Positions 26,744 to 34,724 of a DNA stretch of 44,314 bases are shown piece by piece. Source of the stretch: Flavobacteriales bacterium (GTDB lineage Bacteria > Bacteroidota > Bacteroidia > Flavobacteriales_F > PHOS-HE28). How positions within the stretch are numbered: position 1 is the first letter of the stretch; each line of letters opens with the position of its first letter. Below the pieces are notes generated by a model that did no database searches, was not told the DNA's origin, and saw nothing but the letters and a program-made list of their open reading frames with translations. The position numbers and the translations under genes are program-made. Location of the stretch: positions 1 to 44,314 of the forward strand of contig JAEUTA010000015.1 of assembly GCA_016788205.1 (NCBI GenBank), in the 5' to 3' direction.

Positions 26744-26798
26744 TCAGGTCTCAGCGACCTTGATCACTTGAGACTTGCTACTGGTGACTTGACACTTG
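26741..26798. repeat. Inverted repeat plus four ACTTG words between convergent genes
   Basis: TGATCAGGTC (26741-26750) pairs with GACC-T-TGATCA (26756-26766) across a short loop and one bulge. It is followed by ACTTG at 26766-26770, 26773-26777, 26787-26791 and 26794-26798, i.e. two 7-nt-spaced pairs. The repeat fills the gap between the permease stop and the nuclease stop. It may act as a two-way terminator and may be a dispersed intergenic repeat (inference). Confidence 0.65.
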
Positions 26799-26799
26799 C

Positions 26800-27393
26800 C
26801 TAATTGGTGCCTTCGCGCTTCTTGAGCTCGTCGCGGATCTTCGAAGCACGCTCGTAGTCCTCGTTGTCGAGCGCCTCTTCCAACTTGGTGCGCAGCTCGT
26901 CGATGGACATGGCCCCGGCTGACTTCTTCTCGCCCTTGGACTTGCTCTTGGTCTCTTCGGCTTCGGCCTCGCTCTCTTCGCCTTCTTCGACCTTTAGGCC
27001 AGCGGCGCTGAGGATGAACTCGTAGGTCGAGATCGGGCAATCGAAACGGAGCGCCAAGGCGATGGCATCACTACTGCGGGCATCGATCTCCACTTCCTGC
27101 CCGTTCTGGTCCAGCACCAGTTTCGCGTGGAAAATGCCTTCGACCAGGTCGTTGATGATCACCTCCTTCAGGTTGATGGAGAGCGTATCGGCGACGTTCT
27201 TGAAGAGGTCGTGGGTCAGCGGCCGGGCCGGCTTGATGTTCTCCACCTGGATAGCGATGGCCTGGGCCTCGACGCCCCCGATGATGATCGGAAGACGGCG
27301 GTCTCCTTCCACTTCGGACAGGATCAGCGCGTAGGCTCCCGCGTGGGTGTGACTGTACGTGATCCGAAGAAAGCGTAGCTCGACCTTGTCCAT
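26800..27393 (-). CDS. Bifunctional nuclease (DUF151) with C-terminal UVR motif
   Basis: A 197-aa protein. Residues 1-~135 are a DUF151/BFN domain (PF02577), visible as LPIIIGGVEAQAIAIQVE and EIDARSSDAIALALRFDCP. Plant relatives have DNase and RNase activity. A Glu/Lys-rich linker follows, then a UvrB/UvrC (UVR) helical hairpin at ~161-195 (IDELRTKLEEALDNEDYERA), a fusion common in Bacteroidota. A good promoter, TTTG-N18-TATCTTCA, lies upstream; its TTTG overlaps the edge of an intergenic inverted repeat. A function in nucleic-acid processing or stress is likely but not shown. Confidence 0.92.
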   Translation of the reverse strand: MDKVELRFLRITYSHTHAGAYALILSEVEGDRRLPIIIGGVEAQAIAIQVENIKPARPLTHDLFKNVADTLSINLKEVIINDLVEGIFHAKLVLDQNGQEVEIDARSSDAIALALRFDCPISTYEFILSAAGLKVEEGEESEAEAEETKSKSKGEKKSAGAMSIDELRTKLEEALDNEDYERASKIRDELKKREGTN

Positions 27394-27407
27394 GCGCGGC
27401 GGGGCCG

Positions 27408-27438
27408 TGAAGATAGGGTGTAGTTGCGTAGCTCAAAA
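27408..27438 (-). promoter_or_regulatory. Promoter (TTTG-N18-TATCTTCA) for the bifunctional nuclease
   Basis: The -7 element TATCTTCA lies at 27408-27415 and a TTTTG -33 element at 27434-27438, 18 nt away. This is one of the few in the window with a good match at both positions. The -33 element overlaps the end of the inverted repeat at 27434-27491. Confidence 0.6.
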
Positions 27439-27491
27439 GGCGCAGGGGCAAGAGCAGTAGGCATTGCCCCTGCGTCTGCCCCTGCGCTTTG
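27434..27491. repeat. Dispersed GGGGCA-type inverted repeat, copy 1 (after etfA)
   Basis: Outer arms CAAAAGGCGCAGGGGCA and TGCCCCTGCGCTTTG pair, with an additional TTGCCCCTGCG inside. Read on the minus strand it begins CAAAGCGCAGGGGCAG and ends TTGCCCCTGCGCCTTTTG, almost the same as copy 2 (31816-31873). It starts a few bases after the etfA stop codon on the coding strand. Confidence 0.8.
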
Positions 27492-27495
27492 GGTC

Positions 27496-28434
27496 CTATC
27501 GTTCCGCGTTCAGCTTCTTAGCTGCTTCGATCAGCTTGGGAAGGATCTGGAACGCATCGCCCACGATACCGTAATCGGCCGCCTTGAAGAACGGCGCTTC
27601 GGGGTCGTTGTTGATCACACAGATCACTTTGCTCTGGTTCACGCCCGCGAGGTGCTGGATGGCACCGCTGATGCCGATGGCGATGTACAAGTTCGGGCGG
27701 ATGGCCACGCCGGTCTGTCCCACGTGTTCGTGATGCGGGCGCCAGTGCATATCGGCCACGGGACGGCTGCAGGCCGTAGCGGCGCCGAGCTCCTTGGCCA
27801 GTTCTTCCACCATGCCCCAGTTCTCGGGGCCTTTCATGCCGCGACCGGCGCTCACCACGAGCTCGGCTTCGGGTAGGGGCACACCGGCACCGGCCTTGCG
27901 CATCTCTTTCACCGTGATGCGGGCAGGGCCGAGGTCGCCGCTGTATTCTTCAACGGTCGCCGTGCCACCATCCTTTCCAATGGGAATGGAGTTCGGCATC
28001 AGGCTGATCACCTTGTTGGCGCTGGTCACGTGCAGCCAGGCCTGTGCCTTTCCGCTGAACACGTTGCGCTTGAATTTGTCCCCGTCGGGCAGACCTAGTG
28101 AACCAGCCACGTGACCGGCTTTCAGTTTTGCGGCGAGGCGCGGAGCAACCGCTTTGCCCGTGCCGTCGTGTACGCAAACGATGGTGTTGGCGCCTTCCTT
28201 GGCGGCCACATCGAGTACAAGCTTGGTCAGTTGCTGGCCATCCACGGCGTTCACACCGCGGGCCACGATCACGTTGGCGGCGCCATGTGCACCGAGGCTT
28301 TCCAGTCCGTTGGCACCACCGAAGGTGACGGCCGTAACGGGTTTACCCGCGAGTTTGCTGGCGTAGGTCACCGCTTCTTGTGCGGCCTTCGGGATCTTCT
28401 CACCCCGGGTATCGATGAATACGATCGTGCTCAT
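27496..28434 (-). CDS. etfA: Electron transfer flavoprotein, alpha subunit
   Basis: This is the FAD-binding subunit of ETF, which accepts electrons from acyl-CoA dehydrogenases and passes them to ETF-quinone oxidoreductase. The protein is 312 aa, as usual. The C-terminal FAD domain has VVSAGRGMKGPENW, VGQTGVAIRPNLYIAIGISG, and VICVINNDPEAPFF with ADYGIVGD. It follows etfB after 49 bp, in the usual beta-alpha order. The gap between them contains a perfect 20-bp palindrome. A dispersed inverted repeat follows the stop. Confidence 0.97.
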   Translation of the reverse strand: MSTIVFIDTRGEKIPKAAQEAVTYASKLAGKPVTAVTFGGANGLESLGAHGAANVIVARGVNAVDGQQLTKLVLDVAAKEGANTIVCVHDGTGKAVAPRLAAKLKAGHVAGSLGLPDGDKFKRNVFSGKAQAWLHVTSANKVISLMPNSIPIGKDGGTATVEEYSGDLGPARITVKEMRKAGAGVPLPEAELVVSAGRGMKGPENWGMVEELAKELGAATACSRPVADMHWRPHHEHVGQTGVAIRPNLYIAIGISGAIQHLAGVNQSKVICVINNDPEAPFFKAADYGIVGDAFQILPKLIEAAKKLNAER

Positions 28435-28448
28435 GTCGGTATCGGTTG

Positions 28449-28468
28449 GGGCCGATGATCATCGGCCC
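28449..28468. promoter_or_regulatory. Perfect 20-bp palindrome between etfB and etfA
   Basis: GGGCCGATGA followed directly by its reverse complement TCATCGGCCC lies in the 49-bp gap of the etfBA pair. In RNA it would form an intercistronic hairpin, and in DNA it could be a dimer-binding site. It could set the ratio of the two subunits, which are needed 1:1, or protect a processed end. The role is inference. Confidence 0.6.
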
Positions 28469-28483
28469 GTACTTCGTTCTTGC

Positions 28484-29227
28484 TCAGATAACCTTCGCTT
28501 CGCTGTGGAGCAGTTCAATGAGTTTCCCGGCGTCATCGGCAGGGATCATCTTCACCGCGCCTTTCGCCGGTGGCAGTTCGAAGGAAGCGGTGGTGGCCAC
28601 ATTGTCCGTCGCCGCAGCGGGCACAACGGTCAAGGGTTTGGTGCGGGCCGCCATGATGCCGCGCATGTTCGGAATGCGCTGTTCGGCCATGCCTTTCGCT
28701 GCGCTGAGGACAAGTGGGAGGGAAGCTTCCAGCACTTCAACTCCACCGGGCACATCGCGCTCGATGGTCGCTTTGCCAGCGGCCACATCCAACTTGCTGG
28801 CGAGGGCGATGTAGGGAAGGTCGAGCAATTCGGCCACCATGCCACCCACTTGGCCACCGTTGTGGTCGATGGTCTCCTTACCGGCGATGATCAGGTCGAA
28901 GCCTTTGTCCTTCGCGTAAGCAGCCACTTGTTCGGCCACTTGGAGCGCTTCGGCCGGCTGGGCGTCCACACGCACGGCTTCATCGGCGCCGATGGCCAGG
29001 CCCTTGCGGATGGTGGCTTCAGTATCGGTACCGCCCACCGTTATGGTGGTCACCGATCCAGCGCCGGCTGCTTCCTTCAGTTCGAGGGCGCGAACGAGCG
29101 CGTACCACTCGTCGTACGGGTTCACGATGAAGGTGACACCGGCGGCATCGAACTGTGTGTTGCCGTTGGTGAAGGCGATGCGGGCCGTGGTATCGGGCAC
29201 CTGGCTCAGGAGGACGAGGATCTTCAT
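28484..29227 (-). CDS. etfB: Electron transfer flavoprotein, beta subunit
   Basis: The partner of EtfA; it binds AMP and contacts the donor dehydrogenases. The protein is 247 aa and begins MKILVLLSQVPDTTARIAF. Motifs are IVNPYDEWYALVRALELKE, IIAGKETIDHNGGQVGGMVAE (ETF beta signature) and the C-terminal KMIPADDAGKLIELLH. A perfect TAAGTTTG promoter element lies upstream, followed by a short leader. It is divergent from the LamG protein gene. Confidence 0.97.
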   Translation of the reverse strand: MKILVLLSQVPDTTARIAFTNGNTQFDAAGVTFIVNPYDEWYALVRALELKEAAGAGSVTTITVGGTDTEATIRKGLAIGADEAVRVDAQPAEALQVAEQVAAYAKDKGFDLIIAGKETIDHNGGQVGGMVAELLDLPYIALASKLDVAAGKATIERDVPGGVEVLEASLPLVLSAAKGMAEQRIPNMRGIMAARTKPLTVVPAAATDNVATTASFELPPAKGAVKMIPADDAGKLIELLHSEAKVI

Positions 29228-29258
29228 GGGAAGTGCCGGGTTCTTCCCCGGCGGGCCG

Positions 29259-29266
29259 CAAACTTA
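29259..29266 (-). promoter_or_regulatory. Promoter -7 element (TAAGTTTG) for etfBA
   Basis: This is a perfect TAnnTTTG match, 31 nt upstream of the etfB ATG. I see no clear TTTG -33 element at the right distance. Confidence 0.55.
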
Positions 29267-29323
29267 CACCTCGACGGTTCCCGAGCCGCAGATGTACGAG
29301 TTGCATCCTTCGAAGAGGCGTCC

Positions 29324-29331
29324 TTTCTTTG
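29324..29331 (+). promoter_or_regulatory. Possible promoter (TTG-N20-TTTCTTTG) for the LamG protein
   Basis: TTTCTTTG is one mismatch from TAnnTTTG, with a TTG at 29301-29303 at a suitable 20-nt spacing. It lies 32 nt before the ATG at 29364. Confidence 0.35.
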
Positions 29332-29363
29332 GGATGCTCCGTCTCCACACCAACACCATTTCC

Positions 29364-30740
29364 ATGCGACTACCCCTACGCTTCGCCACGCTGGCTCTCT
29401 TCACAAGCCTGTTGCCCAACCGCACCAGCCTAGCCCAGGATCAGAACGCCTTGGACTTCGATGGTATCGATGATGAGGTGATGGTCGAGAATGCATCAGC
29501 GGTCATTGCGGGAGCCTCCGGGTTCAGCCTCACCTGTTGGGTGGATCCTTCGGAGAACGGCTTCGGGCACAACGGTATCGTAGGCCTGCGCGATGAGGCC
29601 GAGGCCGATTTCTACCTGCTGAGGCTGGACGGTACCAACTCCGTGGAGGCGCGTTTCCGGAACAGCGATGGGTTGGCCTTCACCTTGGTCTATTCGGGCC
29701 TTACGTTCGATACCTGGCAGCATCTGGCGTTGGTCTATAACGGCTCGGAGATGATCCTTTACCACAACGGGGCCGAGGCTTCCTTTGCAACGGCTTCAGG
29801 AGGGATCACGAGCACAACGGGCACCCTGCGTATAGGCAACCTGATGTACAACGGCGATAGTTTCAACCTCACCGGCCAGGTGGACGAGGTGGGCTTTTGG
29901 AGCACGGCGCTCTCGGCCGCTGAGGTGGAATGCCTGGCCTCGTCGCCCATCGATGGAACGGCTGATGGGTTACAGTTGTACTACGATATGGACCAGGGAA
30001 TTCCCGGTGGGAACAACGCCACCATCACGGCGCTCACGGACCAGATGGGGAATGCCGACGGTACGTTGCAGGGTTTCGGCCTCACAGGTCCATCGAGCAA
30101 TTTCGTTGCCGGTCAGGTCATCGGCTTCGCCGTGGAGGGTACCCTCTGTGCTGGAGGCGGTTATGAATTCAACGGGGAGACATTGACCACTCCCGGTACC
30201 TATACCGCCACGTTCGCATCCAGTAGCGGCTGCGATTCCACGGTGGTGTTGACGTTGGTCGAAGGCGAGGTGAATACGAACGTGGTGCAGAACGGTAGCA
30301 TGCTCATTTCCACCCAGGCCAACCTGCAATGGCAGTGGTATGTGTGCGATGGGGTGGACTACACCTTGATCCCTGGTGCTACGGCCCAGTACTATCAAGC
30401 CACTGAGGTGGGCAGCTACGCCGTGGAGGTGACCCAGAACGGATGCAGCGCCATGAGTGCTTGCTACAACGTCACCTCCATCGGGATCGAAGAAGAAGAG
30501 CTTCCGCTTTTCACGCTTTCGCCGGTTCCTGTAACGGATGTACTGACCGTGGAGCTGAGCCGTACCCCGCAGAACGCCAGCCTCACCGTGCTGGACATGA
30601 CGGGCCGCATGATCCTGCAGCGTGGCGTGGGTGGTGCACGGCGAAGCCGATTGGATGTTTCAACGCTTACATCGGGAGCCTACTTCCTGCGCGTTTCCGT
30701 AGATGGAGTGAGTAACGTGGTGCGCTTCGTTCGCGAGTAG
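29364..30740 (+). CDS. LamG-domain protein with T9SS type A sorting domain
   Basis: A secreted protein of 458 aa from the ATG at 29364 (MRLPLRFATLALFTSLLP, signal peptide ending SLAQ). Residues ~25-210 are a LamG/concanavalin-like module, seen as ALDFDGIDDEVMVENAS, GFSLTCWVDPS, TFDTWQHLALVYNGSEM and TGQVDEVGFWSTALSAAEV. A middle region with an Ig-like WQWYVCDGVDY segment follows. The last ~80 residues (FTLSPVPVTDVLTVEL, then LTSGAYFLRVSVDG) are the T9SS type A sorting signal. LamG modules often bind glycans, but the ligand is unknown. It stands alone between etfB and the E1 beta gene. Confidence 0.92.
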   Translation: MRLPLRFATLALFTSLLPNRTSLAQDQNALDFDGIDDEVMVENASAVIAGASGFSLTCWVDPSENGFGHNGIVGLRDEAEADFYLLRLDGTNSVEARFRNSDGLAFTLVYSGLTFDTWQHLALVYNGSEMILYHNGAEASFATASGGITSTTGTLRIGNLMYNGDSFNLTGQVDEVGFWSTALSAAEVECLASSPIDGTADGLQLYYDMDQGIPGGNNATITALTDQMGNADGTLQGFGLTGPSSNFVAGQVIGFAVEGTLCAGGGYEFNGETLTTPGTYTATFASSSGCDSTVVLTLVEGEVNTNVVQNGSMLISTQANLQWQWYVCDGVDYTLIPGATAQYYQATEVGSYAVEVTQNGCSAMSACYNVTSIGIEEEELPLFTLSPVPVTDVLTVELSRTPQNASLTVLDMTGRMILQRGVGGARRSRLDVSTLTSGAYFLRVSVDGVSNVVRFVRE

Positions 30741-30746
30741 CCTTGT

Positions 30747-30754
30747 TACCTTCG
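30747..30754 (+). promoter_or_regulatory. Promoter -7 element (TACCTTCG) for the E1 beta gene
   Basis: This TAnnTTCG element is followed by CCCCGCC and lies 70 nt before the start. The hppA element (31905-31912) has a similar CGCCCCGCC tail. Confidence 0.45.
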
Positions 30755-30824
30755 CCCCGCCTCGATCAGGTCTTGTCGTCGTTGTGGGCGTGGAACCTGG
30801 ATCGTGTGCCTTGAACCTTTTCCA

Positions 30825-31808
30825 ATGCGTACAGTCCAGATGCGTGAGGCCTTGAACGAGGCCATGTCCGAAGAGATGCGTCGTGATCCCAACGTCTTCC
30901 TCATGGGGGAGGAGGTGGCGGAGTACGATGGTGCCTACAAAGTGAGCAAAGGCATGCTGGCCGAATTCGGCGCGAAACGCATCATCGACACACCCATCGC
31001 GGAGCTGGGTTTTTCGGGTATCGCCGTGGGGGCTGCCATGAACGGCCTGCGCCCCATCGTGGAATACATGACCTGGAACTTCGCCGTGCTCGCGGCGGAC
31101 CAGATCATCAACCACGCGGCCAAGATGCTGCAGATGAGCGGTGGCCAGTTCCATGTGCCCATCGTGTTCCGCGGTGGCAATGGTAGCGCGGGCCAGCTCG
31201 CCGCCACGCACAGCCAGAGTTTCGAGGCCATGTACGCCAACATACCAGGCCTCAAGGTGATCAGCCCCAGTACACCATACGATTCCAAAGGCTTGCTGAA
31301 GGCCGCCATCCGCGACAACGACCCGGTGCTCTTCATGGAGAGCGAGCGCATGTACGGCGACAAAGGCGAGATCCCCGATGGCGAATACCTGTTGCCCATC
31401 GGCGTGGCCGATGTGAAGCGCGAGGGCACCGATGTCACCATCGTATCCTTCAACAAGATGATGAAGGTGGCCCTGGCCGCTGCCGACGAACTGGCCAAAG
31501 AGGGCATCAGCGCTGAGGTCATCGACCTGCGCACGATCCGGCCGTTGGACCATGCCACCATCATCAAGAGCGTGAAGAAGACCAACCGCCTGGTGGTAGT
31601 GGACGAGAACTGGCCGTTCGCCAGCATCAGCAGCGAGATCGCCTACCGCGTGCAGAAGGATGCCTTCGATTTCCTGGATGCGCCTGTCTTCCGGGTGAAC
31701 CAGGCCGATGTACCGCTGCCGTTCACGCCCACGCTCATCGATGCATCGCTCCCCAGCGTTCCCCGTGTGGTGAAGGCGGTGAAGGAGGTGATGTATGTGG
31801 TGAAGTAG
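30825..31808 (+). CDS. pdhB: Pyruvate dehydrogenase E1 component, beta subunit
   Basis: This subunit joins E1 alpha to form the thiamine diphosphate enzyme that decarboxylates pyruvate. The protein is 327 aa from the ATG at 30825 (MRTVQMREALNEAM). Typical E1 beta segments are LMGEEVAEYDGAYKVSKGML, DTPIAELGFSGIAVGAAMNG, GNGSAGQLAATHSQ and EVIDLRTIRPLDHATI, plus the C-terminal VTVVEENWPF-like stretch (LVVVDENWPFASISSEIAY). The E1 alpha and E2 genes are not adjacent, which is common in this phylum. A related 2-oxo acid dehydrogenase cannot be fully excluded. Confidence 0.93.
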   Translation: MRTVQMREALNEAMSEEMRRDPNVFLMGEEVAEYDGAYKVSKGMLAEFGAKRIIDTPIAELGFSGIAVGAAMNGLRPIVEYMTWNFAVLAADQIINHAAKMLQMSGGQFHVPIVFRGGNGSAGQLAATHSQSFEAMYANIPGLKVISPSTPYDSKGLLKAAIRDNDPVLFMESERMYGDKGEIPDGEYLLPIGVADVKREGTDVTIVSFNKMMKVALAAADELAKEGISAEVIDLRTIRPLDHATIIKSVKKTNRLVVVDENWPFASISSEIAYRVQKDAFDFLDAPVFRVNQADVPLPFTPTLIDASLPSVPRVVKAVKEVMYVVK

Positions 31809-31815
31809 CCGAACT

Positions 31816-31873
31816 CAAAGAGCAGGGGCAGGACCAGGAGGCAGTTGCCCCTGCTCTTGCCCCTGCGCCTTTG
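31816..31873. repeat. Dispersed GGGGCA-type inverted repeat, copy 2 (after the E1 beta gene)
   Basis: Outer arms CAAAGAGCAGGGGCA and TGCCCCTGCGCCTTTG pair, with a second TTGCCCCTGCTC inside. It begins 8 nt after the E1 beta stop. On the coding strand it has the same orientation relative to the upstream gene as copy 1 has to etfA. There is no T tract, so terminator function is uncertain. Confidence 0.8.
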
Positions 31874-31904
31874 TCCCCCGCACCCTGAGTTCCAACACGT
31901 TTGC

Positions 31905-31912
31905 TATTTTCG
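31905..31912 (+). promoter_or_regulatory. Promoter -7 element (TATTTTCG) for the pyrophosphatase
   Basis: This TAnnTTCG element is followed by CGCCCCGCC and lies 58 nt before the ATG at 31970, giving a leader of roughly 50 nt. Confidence 0.45.
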
Positions 31913-31969
31913 CGCCCCGCCGGACACCACAGTGGTGAAAAGCGCTGAGACACAAAGACATAACAAGAG

Positions 31970-34654
31970 ATGGGAAGTGAATTGATGTACTACATCCCCC
32001 TGATGGGCGTAGTGGGCCTGGTGGTCATGATCGGCAAGGCCATGTGGGTGAACAAGCAGGATGCTGGGGATGCCAACATGCAGGAGCTGGCGGGCTACAT
32101 CGCTCGCGGGGCTAGCGCCTTCCTGAAAGCAGAATGGAAAGTCCTGGGCGTATTCGCCGCCATCGCTGCGGTATTGTTGGCCTGGAGCGCGGAGCTCACG
32201 GCCGTAGCAGCGCACACGGATTGGGTCATCGCCATCGCCTTCCTCATCGGAGCGTTCTTCAGCGCTTTCGCCGGCTGGATCGGCATGAGCATCGCCACCA
32301 AAGCGAACGTGCGTACCACGCAAGCGGCGCGCACGAGCTTGGCGCAAGGCCTCAAGGTGAGCTTCAACGGCGGTACCGTGATGGGTCTCGGTGTAGCTGG
32401 TCTGGCTGTTGTGGGTCTCAGTACGCTCTTCATCGTGTTCCTCGGCATGTACGTGACCGATGGGAACGCCAACGGCGAGCAGATGATGCAGTGCCTGGAG
32501 GTGCTCGCGGGTTTCAGCCTCGGTGCTGAATCCATCGCGCTCTTCGCCCGTGTGGGTGGCGGTATCTACACCAAGGCCGCTGACGTTGGGGCTGATCTCG
32601 TGGGTAAGGTGGAAGCCGGTATCCCGGAGGATGACGCCCGCAACCCGGCGACGATCGCTGATAACGTGGGTGACAACGTAGGTGACGTGGCCGGTATGGG
32701 TGCCGATCTCTTCGGCAGCTACGTGGCTACGATGCTGGCAACGATGGTGCTCGGCCGCGAGGTGGTGAGCGCCGACAACTTTGGTGGCATGGCCCCGATC
32801 CTGCTCCCGATGGTGATCGCCGGTCTCGGTGTGCTGTTCAGCATCATCGGTACACTCTTCGTGCGCATCAGCAAGGACACCGACAGCGTGATGAACGCGC
32901 TGAACTTCGGTAACTGGGGTTCCATGGTGTTGGTGGCCATCACCAGCTACCCGCTGATCCAGTGGATGCTTCCCGAGACGATGCAATTCGTGCGTAACGG
33001 TGTTTCCACGGAGATCACCAGCATGAACGTGTTCTGGGCCATCATGCTCGGCCTCGTGGTAGGTACGCTGATGAGCATGGTGACCGAGTACTACACCAGC
33101 ATGGGCCGTCGCCCGGTGTTGAGCATCGTGAAGAAGAGCGGCACGGGCCACGGCACGAACGTGATCGGTGGTCTGGCCATGGGTATGGAAAGCACCGTGT
33201 TGCCGATCCTGATCCTCGCAGCCGGTATCTGGGGTTCGTTCACACTGGCTGGCATGTACGGCGTGGCGATCGCCGCAGCGGGCATGATGGCCACCACCGC
33301 CATGCAACTCGCGATCGATGCGTTCGGTCCGATCGCTGACAACGCGGGTGGTATCGCCGAGATGAGCGGTCTTCCGAAAGAAGTACGTGAGCGCACCGAC
33401 AACTTGGATGCTGTGGGTAACACCACCGCAGCCACGGGTAAGGGCTTCGCCATCGCTTCCGCAGCGCTGACCGCCCTCGCGCTCTTCGCCGCTTACGTGG
33501 GCATGTCCGGCATCACGGGCATCGACATCTACAAGGCTGATGTGTTAGCCATGTTGTTCGTCGGTGGCATGATCCCCTTCTTCTTCAGCAGCCTCGCGAT
33601 CAGCGCGGTGGGCAAAGCCGCCATGGACATGGTGAAGGAAGTGCGTCGCCAGTTCCGCGAGATCCCCGGGATCATGGAAGGCAAGGCCAAGCCGGAGTAT
33701 GAGAAGTGCGTGGCCATTAGCACGCAGGCATCAATCCGCGAGATGATCGCTCCGGGCGCGCTCGCGTTGATCTCCCCGATCCTCGTTGGTTTCCTAGCTG
33801 GACCTGAGGCACTCGGTGGATTGCTCGCCGGTATCACCGTGAGCGGTGTGCTCATGGGCATGTTCCAGAACAACGCCGGTGGCGCGTGGGACAACGCGAA
33901 GAAGAGCTTTGAGAAAGGCGTGGACATCGACGGCACCATGTACTACAAGCACAAGGCCGACAAACCGAGCGCTCCGCACCAGGCTGCTGTTACAGGTGAT
34001 ACTGTGGGTGATCCGTTCAAGGACACCTCGGGCCCTTCGATGAACATCCTCATCAAGCTGACCTCCATTGTGGCCTTGATCATCGCGCCGCACATCAACG
34101 AGAACGCTGATGCATCCGCTGAAGTAGCGAAGGAAGGTGTGCTGGTGGAAGTGGTGGAGACCAATGCCGCCGGTGTGGTGAGCACGAGCGTTGAAGTGGT
34201 TGAATACGTGAAGACCCTTCCGACGAACTTCAACTTGAAGGGCAAGGTGGATGGTATCGAAAGCAGCGTGGTGAACTTCCTCGAAGGCAGTGCACCGGTA
34301 GACAAGGAGACCTGGTTCAACTTCGACCGCTTGACCTTCGCAACAGGCAGCGCGCAGCTGGATATGGACCAGAGCCGTGATCAGCTCACGAACATCGCAG
34401 AGATCATGAAGGCCTTCCCGAAAGCCAAGCTGAAGATCGGTGGCTACACGGATAACGTAGGTGATGCCGCGGCCAACTTGAAACTCTCCGGCGAACGCGC
34501 TGCGAACGTGAAGCAAGCCATCGTAGGCTTGGGCATCGACGCAGCACGGTTGGAGGCAGAAGGCTACGGCCAGGAGCACCCTGTAGCCAGCAACGATACC
34601 GAAGACGGACGCGCGCAGAACCGCCGTATCGCAGTGCGTGTGACGGAGAAATAG
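31970..34654 (+). CDS. hppA: K+-dependent ion-pumping membrane pyrophosphatase fused to an OmpA domain
   Basis: An 894-aa protein. Residues 1-~700 are a membrane pyrophosphatase, which couples PPi hydrolysis to ion export. [20 protein letters not shown] and [19 protein letters not shown] form the substrate site, and [10 protein letters not shown] carries Ala487, the K+-dependent type (Lys in K+-independent forms). The usual helix-6 gate Glu is absent ([10 protein letters not shown]); a Glu in helix 5 (E187, GFSLGAES) resembles the Flavobacterium-type H+ pumps. After the last helix ([17 protein letters not shown]) comes a ~75-aa linker, then at ~775-894 an OmpA-like peptidoglycan-binding domain ([18 protein letters not shown], then GERAANVKQ). 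The C-terminus of these pumps faces the periplasm, so the domain could reach the cell wall. Confidence 0.95.
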   Translation: MGSELMYYIPLMGVVGLVVMIGKAMWVNKQDAGDANMQELAGYIARGASAFLKAEWKVLGVFAAIAAVLLAWSAELTAVAAHTDWVIAIAFLIGAFFSAFAGWIGMSIATKANVRTTQAARTSLAQGLKVSFNGGTVMGLGVAGLAVVGLSTLFIVFLGMYVTDGNANGEQMMQCLEVLAGFSLGAESIALFARVGGGIYTKAADVGADLVGKVEAGIPEDDARNPATIADNVGDNVGDVAGMGADLFGSYVATMLATMVLGREVVSADNFGGMAPILLPMVIAGLGVLFSIIGTLFVRISKDTDSVMNALNFGNWGSMVLVAITSYPLIQWMLPETMQFVRNGVSTEITSMNVFWAIMLGLVVGTLMSMVTEYYTSMGRRPVLSIVKKSGTGHGTNVIGGLAMGMESTVLPILILAAGIWGSFTLAGMYGVAIAAAGMMATTAMQLAIDAFGPIADNAGGIAEMSGLPKEVRERTDNLDAVGNTTAATGKGFAIASAALTALALFAAYVGMSGITGIDIYKADVLAMLFVGGMIPFFFSSLAISAVGKAAMDMVKEVRRQFREIPGIMEGKAKPEYEKCVAISTQASIREMIAPGALALISPILVGFLAGPEALGGLLAGITVSGVLMGMFQNNAGGAWDNAKKSFEKGVDIDGTMYYKHKADKPSAPHQAAVTGDTVGDPFKDTSGPSMNILIKLTSIVALIIAPHINENADASAEVAKEGVLVEVVETNAAGVVSTSVEVVEYVKTLPTNFNLKGKVDGIESSVVNFLEGSAPVDKETWFNFDRLTFATGSAQLDMDQSRDQLTNIAEIMKAFPKAKLKIGGYTDNVGDAAANLKLSGERAANVKQAIVGLGIDAARLEAEGYGQEHPVASNDTEDGRAQNRRIAVRVTEK

Positions 34655-34670
34655 GAACGTCTTTCCGCAA

Positions 34671-34704
34671 CGAAGAAGCCCCGCTGATCAGCGGGGCTTC
34701 TTCG
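34671..34704. terminator. Bidirectional terminator, perfect palindrome
   Basis: CGAAGAAGCCCCGCTGA is followed directly by its exact reverse complement, giving 17 paired bases. The arms end in TTCTTCG on both strands. It lies between the convergent hppA and deoxynucleoside kinase genes and should stop transcription from both sides. Confidence 0.85.
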
Positions 34705-34724
34705 TTGGCGACGATGTTGGTGCC

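Noticed and set aside
31904..33307. 467-aa open frame antisense to hppA
   Set aside because: His/Glu/Arg-rich low-complexity translation opposite a highly conserved pump domain.
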